The notes under the pieces are model-generated. The model was not told the origin of the DNA. It was given only the letters and a program-made list of their open reading frames with translations, and did not search any database. From NCBI RefSeq assembly GCF_048569485.1, contig NW_027442233.1, positions 1-64,000 of the forward strand: DNA of 64,000 bases, in the 5' to 3' direction. This document shows, one piece after another, positions 11,886-22,318 of the stretch. Each line of letters opens with the position of its first letter. The first letter of the stretch is position 1. Both the position numbers and the translations under genes were made by a program. This DNA comes from Anomaloglossus baeobatrachus (taxonomy: Eukaryota > Chordata > Amphibia > Anura > Aromobatidae).

Positions 11886-11940
11886 TTAGTCAATGCGTTT
11901 CAAAGCCCTCAGAGGCTTCTTCATCAGGACAATCATATAC
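11886..11940 (-). ncRNA. Eroded hammerhead ribozyme of the Penelope-like element
   Basis: On the minus strand CCTGATGA is followed by a stem AAGCC/GGCTT with a 6-nt loop and then GAAACGC. This is the hammerhead core layout (CUGAUGA, stem II, GAAA) known from Penelope-like terminal repeats. The expected cleavage triplet is not clear (GAC where GUC is expected), so I judge it inactive. Confidence 0.5.
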
Positions 11941-11966
11941 AGGTAAAAGGCACACATTTTATATAT

Positions 11967-12277
11967 TGTGAGGTAGCACGGTCGGCTGCGCAGCAGAAGA
12001 CACGGGATCCAGGCATTAAGGTTCACAGCACACGGTTTAATGTCCAAACAAAAGTCCACAGCAATATACATGTGCCTCTCAGCAGAGGACTCAGGGAGTT
12101 CTGTTCACTCCCTCACACCCGGCACACCTGCCCTCGTTCCTGTTTCCATTTAACCCTTCCTTCAGCCTGTAGGGAAACAGTATTAACCCTAGAGTGGATT
12201 TACTTTCTATCATGGAGTGAGCACAACCGGGGCGAGACATACCGGCCTTCATAGATAACCCCGGTCACAGTCTCACA
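11967..12277 (-). repeat. 3' LTR of the Gmr1-like element
   Basis: 311 bp, matching 16661-16971 except for one visible base (CCTTCATA versus CCGTCATA). The end of the gag-pol frame overlaps its first 13 bases. Confidence 0.9.
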
Positions 12278-15200
12278 TACCCCCCCCTCAGTTCAAGCGT
12301 GCGGGGTTGAACTCCCGCCATCAAACACGGGCCACGGGACAAGGCATCGGCGTTGCCCTGCAACCCACCGGCCCTATGTTCAACCGTAAACCGGAAGTTC
12401 TGCAGAGAAAGGAACCACCGGGTAACCCGGGCATTCCGTTCCTTGGCGGACCTCATCCAGACCAGTGGAGAGTGATCCGTCACCAAGCGAAACTGCCGTC
12501 CCAGCAGGTAATAGCGTAGGGACTCCAAGGCCCACTTGATCGCCAGGCACTCCTTCTCCACTACGCTATAATTCCGCTCGGGAGGGGTGAGCTTCCTACT
12601 TAAGAAGGTGACGGGGTGTTCCTCCCCCTGAACCACCTGAGACAACACTGCCCCCAGGCCGACCTCTGAGGCGTCAGTCTGTACTATGAACTCCTTCCGG
12701 AAATCAGGGTGTACAAGAACGGGCTGTCCGCACAGGACCCCCTTCAGGGCCCGGAAGGAGTCCTCGGCCTGCGGAGTCCAGCGCACCATGACGGACTTCT
12801 TGCCTTTGAGAAGGTCCGTCAAGGGGGCTGATAGTCCCGCAAAATCCTTTACAAACCTCCTGTGGTACCCCACGATACCCAGGAAGGCCCTAACCTGCTT
12901 CGTGGTCAGGGGTCTAGGCCACTTCTGGATCGCCTCAACCTTGTTAATTTGGGGCTTAATCACTCCTTGGCCTATCACGTAGCCCAAGTAGCGGGCTTCC
13001 GTGAGTCCCAACGCACATTTCTTGGGATTGGCTGTCAATCCGGCTGTTCGAAGCGCGTCCACCACCGCTTGTACCTGTTCCAAGTGGGTCTGCCAATCGG
13101 AGCTGTAAATAATGATGTCATCAAAGTACGCTGATGCATACGCCTGGTGGGGTTCCAGCACTAAGTCCATCAACCTCTGGAACGTGGCCGGAGCGCCATG
13201 TAACCCAAAAGGCAAGACAACATAGTGGAAGAGACCCTCCGGCGTAACAAAAGCGGTTTTCTCCTTGGCGGACTCCGTCAGTGGCACCTGCCAGTACCCC
13301 TTGGTCAGGTCGAGCGTGGTAAAATATCGCGCCTGTCCCAACCTATCAATCAGCTCATCCACCCGGGGCATGGGGTAGAGATCGAACTTGGATATTTCGT
13401 TCAATCTCCTAAAGTCATTGCAGAACCTTAAGGAGCCATCGGGTTTTGGTATTAGGACAATCGGACTAGCCCATTCACTCCGGGATTTTTCGATGACCCC
13501 CAGGCGTAACATTGTCTTTACTTCCTCCGATATGGCTTGTCGTCGAGCCTCTGGTACCCAGTATGACTTCAGGCGTACCTTCAGGTGGGGCTCGGTGACA
13601 ATATCATGTCGTATCAGACTGATCCTACCGGGCAGCTCGGAGAAGACATCGGGGTTCTGCTGAACCAACCGTCTGGCCTCTCGCCTCTGAGTCTTGGTGA
13701 GGGCTTCTCCAATCCTTACTTCCGGTTCATCCTCTCCGGAGGTCGCTGGAGCCGGAGGTGAACGACCCGAAGAGGAGGGAGATGGGGAAAAAACAGCCAT
13801 CAGGCTTTCCCGTTCCTGCCAAGGTTTTAATAGGTTGACATGGTATATTTGTTCAGGTTTCCGCCTACCGGGCTGCAATACTTTATAGTTAACCACCCCG
13901 ACTCTTTCCTTTATCTCGTAGGGGCCTTGCCACTGAGCCAGGAATTTACTCTCCGCCGTGGGGATTAATACCAACACCCGATCCCCGGGTTTAAAGGTCC
14001 GCACGGTGGCTTGTCTATTGTAGCGGCCGCTTTGCGCGGCCTGAGCCTCCTGTAAATGCTCCTTCACAATTGGCATGACCGCGCTTATGCGGTTCTGCAT
14101 TCCTAAAATGTGTTCAATCACACTTTTATGGGGGGTGGGCTCTTGCTCCCATGTTTCCTTTGCCAGGTCCAACAATCCCCGGGGATGTCGCCCGTATAAC
14201 AATTCAAAAGGCGAAAACCCCGTGGATGCCTGTGGCACCTCACGGATGGCAAACATCAAATAGGGAAGCATCATATCCCAGTCTTTCCCGTCTTTTGAAA
14301 TCACCCTTTTGAGCATGGTTTTCAGGGTTTTATTGAAACGCTCAACTAAACCGTCCGTTTGAGGATGATACACAGACGTACGCAACTGCTTGATCTGGAG
14401 TAGCCGGCATAGCTCTTTGGTCACTTTAGACATGAATGGGGTCCCCTGATCCGTAAGGATCTCCTTGGGCAACCCCACCCGGCAGAACACAGCAAACAAC
14501 TCCCGAGCTATAAGCTTTGCTGCAGTATGTCTGAGAGGTATCGCCTCGGGATACCGGGTGGCATAGTCAACGATCACTAGGATGTGTTGGTGCCCTCGAG
14601 CGGACTTTACGAGGGGCCCCACCAGATCCATCCCTATCCGTTCAAAAGGGACTTCTATAATGGGTAACGGTACCAACGGACTGCGAAAATGGGTCAGGGG
14701 TGCGGTAAGCTGACACTCCGGGCAGGTTTCGCAGAACCATTTTACCTCCCCAAAGACCCCGGGCCAATAGAACCTTTGCAATATTCGCTCCTGCATTTTC
14801 TTGACCCCTAGGTGGCCACTCATCAGGTGTTTATGAGCCAAGTCGAGGACCCGCCGGCGATGCGGCTGGGGCACCACCAACTGCTCTACCCCTACGCCCC
14901 GTATTTCATCTACCCGGTAGAGTAAATCCTGCTTAAGAGCGAAATGGGGGTACCTTACCTGGGCACCGGGCAGCTGTGCCACCCCGTCAATTACTGTCAC
15001 CCGACTCCGGGCATGTATTAATGTAGGGTCCTGGAGTTGGGCTGTCCCAAACGTATCCGGGGACACCTCCAACTCCGGATTGTAGGGCTCAGGTCCCGGA
15101 CTGACCAATATCTGAGGAGACTTAGGGGGTCCCTTCCATAAAGTCCAAAAATAGGGCAGATCCCTTCCTAGGATCACGTCATAGGGAAGAGTGTTAAGAA

Positions 15201-16593
15201 GTCCCACCTCATGTTGCACCTGACCGCAAGGTGCTGTGATGGTGACAATCCCCGTGGGATAGTCTCGGCGGTCCCCATGTATGCAAACCACCCCCACGGT
15301 ACGTCCTGTGGCCTTTACTTTAGCCCTCAAGGTGGATCGCACCAGGGTCACTAAGCTTCCGGAATCCAACAATCCTGTAACCGGACATCCATTCACCTGT
15401 ATTTGGCACAAGTGGGGCTCAGTCTCTGGGGAGACCAGGTCAGCGGTACACACCACCTGAGCATACATTGAACCCTGCCGGGTAACCCCACAATCCATGG
15501 GCTCCGTGGTGAGTGGACACTGGGCTTCCATATGTCCCACCCGCTGGCACCGCCAACATCTAATGGGGATGGAAACCCCCTTGACGGGTTGTCGTTTAGG
15601 GTACAGAACCTTCCGGACCTCCGGAATGGTGGGCACGGCCTCAGACGGGACGGTAGGGGACTCCTGCACCGTTGTCAGCGGTGGGTCCTTGGCCCTAGGC
15701 TTTGAGGGGCCGGACCGACGGGCGGTACGCAAAGTCTCAGTGTCCCGTATCAAGTCCTGCGTAGCCACATGCCGCTCTACCAGGGACACTAATTGGTCCA
15801 GGGTACTCGGGTCACCCTGTCCTACCCACCGTTGAACGGTGACGGGTAAAGTGCGCACAAAACGATCCACTACTACCCTTTCCACCATTTGCGCCGGGCT
15901 CAGAGTGACAGGCTGCAACCACTTTTTTACAAGATGCAACAAGTCATAGGCCTGGGAGCATACGGGTTTGGCTTCCTCATAGAACCACTGATTTACCCGC
16001 TGAGCCCGTACATAGGTATTCACCCCCAACCGAGCCAGTATTTCGGCTTTCAGGGTCACATAGTCAATGGCGTCCCCGGTACAGAGGTCCAGGTACGCTT
16101 TTTGGGGTTCCCCTGTCAGATAGGGCGACAATACCTCAGCCCACTGGGGGGTCGGCAGCTTTTCCAGATCGGCCACCCGCTCAAACACCGCCAGGAACGC
16201 TTCCACATCATCCCCCGGGGTCATCTTTTGCAACGCTTGTCTCACCGCTTTCCGGACGCTGCCGTCGTCACCCGGCCCCGGGGTTGTTGCTGCCGGTCCG
16301 GCACGGATCGACTTGGCCAGGAGAATCATCTGTTCTTGATGTCTTTGTTCCTGCAATTGCAAGGCTTGCTGCTGACGTGTATTGGCCTGAACCAGCTGTT
16401 CTTGGTGCCTTTTGTCCTGCATTTGCAAGGATTGCTGCTGACGTTCCAACGCCCGGAGCAGGTGTGCATTGGTCTGTTGCTGCTGTGCATTAGCCTCTTG
16501 CAGCTGTGCATTAGTCTGTTGCTGCTGCTTTAGTATGTCCTCCATGGCGTCGCCGGGTTTGGGCTGTAGTACAACCGCTCGAATCCAGGACAT
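12265..16593 (-). CDS. gag-pol polyprotein of Gmr1-like Ty3/Gypsy element
   Basis: One open frame of 1442 aa. In order: a Gln-rich coiled coil (about residues 15-95), a gag domain (about 105-300), one CCHC zinc knuckle (CWRCQRVGHMEAQC, about 345-358), an aspartic protease motif (LLDSGS, about 407), integrase with an HHCC zinc-binding segment and DDE core (about 590-800), a GPY/F-like module (about 870-930), reverse transcriptase with YFDD (about 985-1190) and RNase H (QTDAS, about 1275-1390). Family knowledge: gag packages the RNA, reverse transcriptase and RNase H copy it, integrase inserts the copy. Placing integrase before reverse transcriptase is copia-like, while the sequences are Gypsy-like; this is the hallmark of the Gmr1 group. 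The start MSWIRAVV is 67 bp inside the 5' LTR. It is a fossil-type mobile gene, not a host gene, though it looks whole. Confidence 0.88.
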   Translation of the reverse strand: MSWIRAVVLQPKPGDAMEDILKQQQQTNAQLQEANAQQQQTNAHLLRALERQQQSLQMQDKRHQEQLVQANTRQQQALQLQEQRHQEQMILLAKSIRAGPAATTPGPGDDGSVRKAVRQALQKMTPGDDVEAFLAVFERVADLEKLPTPQWAEVLSPYLTGEPQKAYLDLCTGDAIDYVTLKAEILARLGVNTYVRAQRVNQWFYEEAKPVCSQAYDLLHLVKKWLQPVTLSPAQMVERVVVDRFVRTLPVTVQRWVGQGDPSTLDQLVSLVERHVATQDLIRDTETLRTARRSGPSKPRAKDPPLTTVQESPTVPSEAVPTIPEVRKVLYPKRQPVKGVSIPIRCWRCQRVGHMEAQCPLTTEPMDCGVTRQGSMYAQVVCTADLVSPETEPHLCQIQVNGCPVTGLLDSGSLVTLVRSTLRAKVKATGRTVGVVCIHGDRRDYPTGIVTITAPCGQVQHEVGLLNTLPYDVILGRDLPYFWTLWKGPPKSPQILVSPGPEPYNPELEVSPDTFGTAQLQDPTLIHARSRVTVIDGVAQLPGAQVRYPHFALKQDLLYRVDEIRGVGVEQLVVPQPHRRRVLDLAHKHLMSGHLGVKKMQERILQRFYWPGVFGEVKWFCETCPECQLTAPLTHFRSPLVPLPIIEVPFERIGMDLVGPLVKSARGHQHILVIVDYATRYPEAIPLRHTAAKLIARELFAVFCRVGLPKEILTDQGTPFMSKVTKELCRLLQIKQLRTSVYHPQTDGLVERFNKTLKTMLKRVISKDGKDWDMMLPYLMFAIREVPQASTGFSPFELLYGRHPRGLLDLAKETWEQEPTPHKSVIEHILGMQNRISAVMPIVKEHLQEAQAAQSGRYNRQATVRTFKPGDRVLVLIPTAESKFLAQWQGPYEIKERVGVVNYKVLQPGRRKPEQIYHVNLLKPWQERESLMAVFSPSPSSSGRSPPAPATSGEDEPEVRIGEALTKTQRREARRLVQQNPDVFSELPGRISLIRHDIVTEPHLKVRLKSYWVPEARRQAISEEVKTMLRLGVIEKSRSEWASPIVLIPKPDGSLRFCNDFRRLNEISKFDLYPMPRVDELIDRLGQARYFTTLDLTKGYWQVPLTESAKEKTAFVTPEGLFHYVVLPFGLHGAPATFQRLMDLVLEPHQAYASAYFDDIIIYSSDWQTHLEQVQAVVDALRTAGLTANPKKCALGLTEARYLGYVIGQGVIKPQINKVEAIQKWPRPLTTKQVRAFLGIVGYHRRFVKDFAGLSAPLTDLLKGKKSVMVRWTPQAEDSFRALKGVLCGQPVLVHPDFRKEFIVQTDASEVGLGAVLSQVVQGEEHPVTFLSRKLTPPERNYSVVEKECLAIKWALESLRYYLLGRQFRLVTDHSPLVWMRSAKERNARVTRWFLSLQNFRFTVEHRAGGLQGNADALSRGPCLMAGVQPRTLELRGGYVRL

Positions 16594-16660
16594 GTGCTAC
16601 TGGGTCACCAGGGATGGATGCTTCACCTCACCGGCTGTCATGCCCGCATTCTCCACCATA

Positions 16661-16968
16661 TGTGAGGTAGCACGGTCGGCTGCGCAGCAGAAGACACGGG
16701 ATCCAGGCATTAAGGTTCACAGCACACGGTTTAATGTCCAAACAAAAGTCCACAGCAATATACATGTGCCTCTCAGCAGAGGACTCAGGGAGTTCTGTTC
16801 ACTCCCTCACACCCGGCACACCTGCCCTCGTTCCTGTTTCCATTTAACCCTTCCTTCAGCCTGTAGGGAAACAGTATTAACCCTAGAGTGGATTTACTTT
16901 CTATCATGGAGTGAGCACAACCGGGGCGAGACATACCGGCCGTCATAGATAACCCCGGTCACAGTCTC

Positions 16969-16971
<3 letters not shown>
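16661..16971 (-). repeat. 5' LTR of the Gmr1-like element
   Basis: 311 bp. In element orientation it starts TGTGAGACTG and ends CTACCTCACA. Confidence 0.9.

Positions 16972-17006
<35 letters not shown>
16972..17006. repeat. (TA)n microsatellite
   Basis: About 17 TA repeats directly at the Gypsy insertion point; the left side of the insertion (11956-11966) is also TATA-rich, so the element probably entered this tract. Confidence 0.85.
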
Positions 17007-17009
<3 letters not shown>

Positions 17010-20000
17010 AATGAGGGTGGGCGGGTGTTCATAATGATCAGAGAAAAAAGAATCAAATGACATGTTACAGAAAAATAACACAAATGTATTAATAATTCTC
17101 AGAAAACCACTGTAAAGAGATACAATGTGATAAACACCAAATAAATAATATAGATAAATACAAATCAGTGGGGATCAGAACCCCAGAATAAAAAGGGAAA
17201 AAGGACGAGTGTATTTATCCATTACCCATAGGAGCCACCAGAGAAGATCGATGTTATAATCCAAATCGCTCGTAATCATGAAAAACAACATTGTGAATAC
17301 AAGAGCAGAAATTAGTGCAAATACAAATTAATAGTTCTTATAAATACACATATTCGCTAAAATCAGCCATTTAGCTCCAGCAACAGCTTCTTTTCTCATT
17401 CTCCTCACTCTGAACTTGTTAATAGTAAAAAAAACAAAACCTATAGATTTGCTCGGGACAACAATATCTGATAAAAAATAATATAAAAACCACTAATTAA
17501 CATCAGATAAAATGTATCAACAAACATGAAGCAAAAATAAAAAAGGGGAAAACACCATGAGGAGAGTGTATGAGAACTCCCCAAACTGTGAAGTCAGTCC
17601 CTTAGAGGTGGTATAGGAAGCAATGAGCCCAGGACCAGTGAAGGGCTACACCCGGTCAGGAGGGTGATAAAGAATAGGAACCAACGCAATTAACCCCCAG
17701 TGGTCCTCTATTCAGATAGAAAGAAAAAACAGCTCCAACACAGTAATAAAACCATCACAGCAGGAAACATTCTGGAGGAGGGAACCAAATAAAGGTAAGA
17801 GATACATAGACCCTGTGTAGCCCCTGTGTATACATCCATCATTAATCCATAAGTAGTAAGGCAGGATGATCATTGAATGCATCAGAACTGTTGTATTAAT
17901 ATTTAATGGGGTAGCTTGTGGAGTCAGTTGTGCACAATCACGTGGATTTAAAAGGGATAAATCTCATATGATTATCTACTGATGAAGAGAATGCAAAATC
18001 ATATAAAATAAAACAAATAGTAGTACCCACCCTCAAAGAGACAGAATAAATACTATTAAGACCAATAAAAGGTAATAGTATCAAAAATAAATAGTATCTA
18101 TGTATTTATTAAATTGGTTGGTAAAAATATCCATATATTGTTTAATATCATGTAATGATAAATCATTAAAAAGTTAAAAGATGTAACAATAGAATCCAGC
18201 ATTCAGTCCAGGGCGGGGGAGGGACAAGAACCACTATTAGATTTCCACATGGAGAATAGATAAAGGACTTACATATATTAATTAGTTAAAATAATTAATT
18301 AAACAGATCCGTGACTTCATTCAGACCCAATGGATTCAAAGTCTTCAATTTATGGATCCAGAAAGTTTCCTTCCGATTCAAAGTCTGAATACGGTTAGGA
18401 GCTTCCACTAGGATTTACTAATTTGGGGTGATCCTGAACTTTACTGTCTTATTGAGAACCAGAGTACAATGCCTCGAGAGTCCATGGAGCAAAAACCCTT
18501 TGGCAATATTGTGCCTATGAGAATTAAGCCTCCGATGTAGGGGTTGTGTCGTCCAACCTATATACTGTTTACCACATTCACAGTCTATCAGGTAGATCAT
18601 AAAACTTGATTAGCAATTGAGGTGTTGTTTAACTGGATAACCCAAAAATGTATCAACAGGCGAACAAAAAGTGTTCCTGTTGTGACAAATGGATTTGCAG
18701 CACATGCATCGCGGTCATATATTTGTATGATCCCCCTGTTCTAATAACTGGTCCACTCCTGTCACCCCCAACCTTTAACCTGCTGGGGGCCAAAAGATTG
18801 TGAAGTGTTGGTGCTCTTCTAAACATAACTGCAGGAAACCTGGGAAACATTTTACCCAATATTGGGTCATTAGTCAAAATGCCCCAGTGTTTTTGGAGAA
18901 TGTTCTTTATTTTTATGCTGTCAGAACAATATGAAGTGACAAAATTGTTTCTGTGGGAATACTCACAATCAGACAGTTTTGTATGTAATTAAATCCCCCG
19001 GCTTCAATTTGCTAGAACCAACAAAAGCTTTCTTGATTATCCTTTTGGGTTATTGGTTGTCCAAACACCTCTCAGAAAGGATCTTGGACTGTCACAAAAT
19101 CAGCATGCAGGGTACAATTTTTTCTTATTCGCTTAACCTGATTGGATGGTATGTTGCGCATCCATTTATAGTAGTGCCCACTATTATAGTGAACATAACT
19201 GTTAGCATCAACCTCTTTAAAAAACGTCTTGGTCAGAATGTAATTCCCATCGTGAAAAATGGTAAGATCTAGGAAGTCTACACTCAAGATTCGTGACAAT
19301 TTTAAGTCCCAATTGTTGTCATCTATTGCAGATAAATATCGATATTACTGGCAGAGTTGTCCCAAATAATAAAAAGGTCATCAATGTACCATTTATATTG
19401 CACAATGTGACCTGATAAATCATTGTTAAAGATAAAAATAAACTCGAAGGTGGTCATAAACAAATTTGCATACGTAGGTGCCACTTTTGAGCCCATTGCG
19501 GTCCCTAGTGTCTGTTGGTACATGTTATCAATGAATGTGAAGTACTTATTATTTAGAATTAATGACATGCCTTGCAAAATAAACAGTTTCTGTATTGGAG
19601 GAATCCTGTCATCCGTTTCCAGAAGAAAAATCAAAGCATAATAAACCCAAATTGTCTGGAATATTAGAATAGAGAGCAGAGACATCCATGGAGAAGAAAA
19701 CAAAAGAATCTTTCCATGGAATGTAATTAACCAAGCCTATAAGTTGGGTAGAATCCCTTAGATAACTGTCCATTCTATTAACATGGGGCTGCACTATATA
19801 GTCGATGTATGACGCTAAATTGGATGTTACGGAACCGATCCCTGAGGTTATCGGACGACCCGGAGGTTTGGATAAATCTTTGTGTATTTTTCTTAGATGG
19901 TAGAAAAATGCCTCAGTAGGGATAACTACCGTGAGGAATTTTTTCTCTGTCTTACGATATTAGAGACGATGGCTCCTTTAATCATGTTGTTATATTCTAA

Positions 20001-20901
20001 AACGGCTAGTTGATAATCCTTTTGTGTCACCCGCCGGTAATTTGTGGCTTCGGATAGGATTCTGAAAGCCTCTGCTATACAGTCTGATTTAATCTGTAGG
20101 ACAGCCCCCCTTTATCTGCTGGTCTGATGATGATATCATTATTCCCTTTTAGGGAGTTTAATGCCCTCTTTTCAGATCTGGATAAGTTATAAGGAATATT
20201 TCCGCATTGGCTTTTTAACAGGTTGAAATCCTGAAGCACCATTTCACAGAATGTGTGTAAATTGTGTCTTTTACTTTCCGCAGGATAAAAATTAGAGGTC
20301 CTTCTAAGGTCAGTGTGTAAGAATTGATTGGTGACTGAATCACCTAAAAGTGCACTATTTGATGTCGCCCTACCCGCCATAATGGTATAGTGTCTCTGCA
20401 GAGTCAATTTTCTAATAGATGTCCGTAGATCGGTAAATAAATCAAATTATTTTATAATAAAAGTGGGAGAAAAAGAAAGGCCCTTATTAAGTAAAGACAT
20501 TTCAGCAGTAGTAGGGTTATAATCTGAAAGATGAAATATATTATTTGTCTTATTTCAGCATCCAGCAGATGAACTTTTTTCCATTTTTATCTTTGTTTTG
20601 GCTCCAGTTCTGGTCCCTATGTAACACTTCTTCTTTTTACCGACTTGGGAGTTAGATAATTGGTTATCACATTGTTCTGACCGGGGGTGGCCTTGGGTCA
20701 AAAAAGCACCAATGTTGCAGCATTAGTGGAATTATCAATAGTGATAAGTTTATTATGATCAGGTAGTGTAGAGGATTAACCAGGGGTTGCAGTAAAATCC
20801 TCTATATTATCAGGCATGGTGAGATCAAGCAAATCAAATTAAGTATTGTTACATGTATTAGATACTAGAGGGTTAATATTTCGATCAGATGCCAGAGGCT
20901 G

Positions 20902-21451
20902 AAGGGCGCTTTACACGCAGCGACATCGCTAGCGATGTTGCTCGTGAAAGCACCTGCCCCCGTCGTTTGTGTGTCACAGGCAAATTGCTGCCCGTGGCGC
21001 ACAATATTTCTAGGCCCCGTCAGACGTACATACTTTCCGAGTGACGTCGCTGTGGGCAGCGAACAACCTTTTCGCTAAGGGGGAAGTTCGTGCGCTGTCA
21101 TAGCGACGTCACACAGCGGCCGACCAATAGAAGCGGAGGGGCGGAAAACAGTCGCATTAATGACATGCCCACCTCGTTGCCGGAGGACGCAGGTAAGCTG
21201 TTGTTCGTCGTTCCCGAGGTGTCACACGTAGCGATGTGTGCTGCCTCAGGAACGACGAACAACAAACGTCCACAACGACCAACGAGATTTTGAAAATGAA
21301 CGTGTCAATGATCAACGATAAGGTATTTTTGATCGTTAACACTTGCTCGGAGCTGTTACACGCAACGACGCTAATGACGCCGGATGTGCGTCATGAATTC
21401 CGTGACCCCGACGACATATCGTTAGATATGTCGTTGCGTGTAACGGGGCCT
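20902..21451. mobile_element. Harbinger-type MITE, copy A (550 bp)
   Basis: Ends AGGGCGCTTTACACGCAGCG and CGTTGCGTGTAACGGGGCCT are inverted repeats, flanked by TGA and TTA (degenerate 3-bp duplication). It shares its ends and inner blocks, such as CGTCACACAGCGGCCG, with copies at 24056-24611 and 50904-52695. It splits the N-terminal part of the Penelope-like element. Confidence 0.7.
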
Positions 21452-21865
21452 TTAGATACAGAGTCAACTATTCCAATCTCCTTAAAGGAGCTGGAGTTAG
21501 CTGACATCAAAGAAACCACAGATCTCTCTTTCCTCAATTTATCGATTTGCATCTCAATGATAGCCAAATCCTGTTGTGTATTAGTGTTGAATTTGTCTGT
21601 ATTGGTATCAAAAACCTTATTAACATCCGAGGACAGAGTATTTGCCCCCATAAGCGTTGTATTAGTAGTGATAGGAGCAATAGAAGAAATCTGTATTTTA
21701 ATAACCTCAATAGAAGGAGGAAGAGATGAGTATTTCTCATGGACTGTAGGTGGGGTAGTGGTCCATACAGGAGGGGTCGCTTGGTCAATGTTTTGTGAAC
21801 TATTGTCTCTCCAACACTGGCTAGCAGTGGGGAAGACACACTAGGATCAGCAGAATTTGACCTAA

Positions 21866-22227
21866 GGCTATGTGCGCACAGTGCGTTTTTCGCGGCGTTT
21901 TTGCGCATTTTTCGGGTGCGTTTTTGGCCTCAAAACTGCAGGACTTTGCTTCCCCAGCAAAGTCTATGAGTTTTCATTTTTGCTGTCCGCACACAGTTCT
22001 TTCCTGCGTTTTTCTGTGTTTTCCGCCCATGCAATGCATTGGAAAAACGCAGCAAAACGCAGAGATCAAAAACGCAGCAAAACGCAGCCAAAAACGCACA
22101 AAATCGCGGAAAAAACGCATGCGTTTTTTGATGCGTTTTTTCGACGCAGGTGCGTTTTTGTGCGTTTTTAGCGGCCAAAAACGCACAAAAACGCAGCGTC
22201 AAAAAGACGCAGTGTGCGAACCTAGCC
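21866..22227. mobile_element. Harbinger-like MITE with AAAACGCA repeats
   Basis: Ends GGCTATGTGCGCACAGTGCG and CGCAGTGTGCGAACCTAGCC are inverted, with TAA on both sides (21863-21865, 22228-22230). The interior is full of AAAAACGCA and its complement, making a large fold-back. Related GGCTATGTG ends occur at 47062 and 49036. Confidence 0.7.
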
Positions 22228-22318
22228 TAATGCTGCTGAATTGCTGAAATCTAGTCTGCTTATATTTACTGCAAGTGAAACCCCTTGAATGGTTAGAACC
22301 ACTCACGGTGGAGCCTTT

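Larger units (their letters stand above)
11967..16971 (-). mobile_element. Ty3/Gypsy retrotransposon, Gmr1-like, looks whole
   Basis: Two 311-bp LTRs (TGTGAG..CTCACA) with one visible difference bound a single long gag-pol frame on the minus strand. Just inside the 5' LTR is TGGTGGAGAATGCGGG, a primer-site-like sequence starting with TGG. A polypurine tract (GAGGGGGGG) abuts the 3' LTR. It sits in a TA-rich site of the Penelope-like element, so the target duplication (TATA) is ambiguous. The near-identity of the LTRs indicates a very recent insertion. The domain order protease-integrase-reverse transcriptase-RNase H matches the Gmr1 group of Ty3/Gypsy elements rather than the usual Gypsy order. 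Confidence 0.9.
11830..21862 (-). mobile_element. Penelope-like retroelement with GIY-YIG endonuclease, nested insertions
   Basis: Minus-strand order: a coiled N-terminal part (21840-21455), a Met start candidate at 20817 (MPDNIEDFTATPG), IIIRPADKGG (about 20110), reverse transcriptase core with TLGTAMGSKVAPTYANLF and WYIDDLFIIW (19700-19320), thumb region (19299-18650), and a GIY-YIG nuclease segment with YLIDCECGKQYIGWTTQPLH (18600-18420). A long 3' UTR follows (18300-17007), then the 3' end (11966-11830). Penelope-like elements copy themselves by target-primed reverse transcription. A Harbinger MITE (20902-21451) and a Ty3/Gypsy element (11967-16971) have inserted into it. The coding region is broken several times, so it is a fossil. 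Confidence 0.8.

Noticed and set aside
17985-18010. Possible hammerhead at CTGATGAAGAG
   Set aside because: No GAAA partner or stem II nearby.
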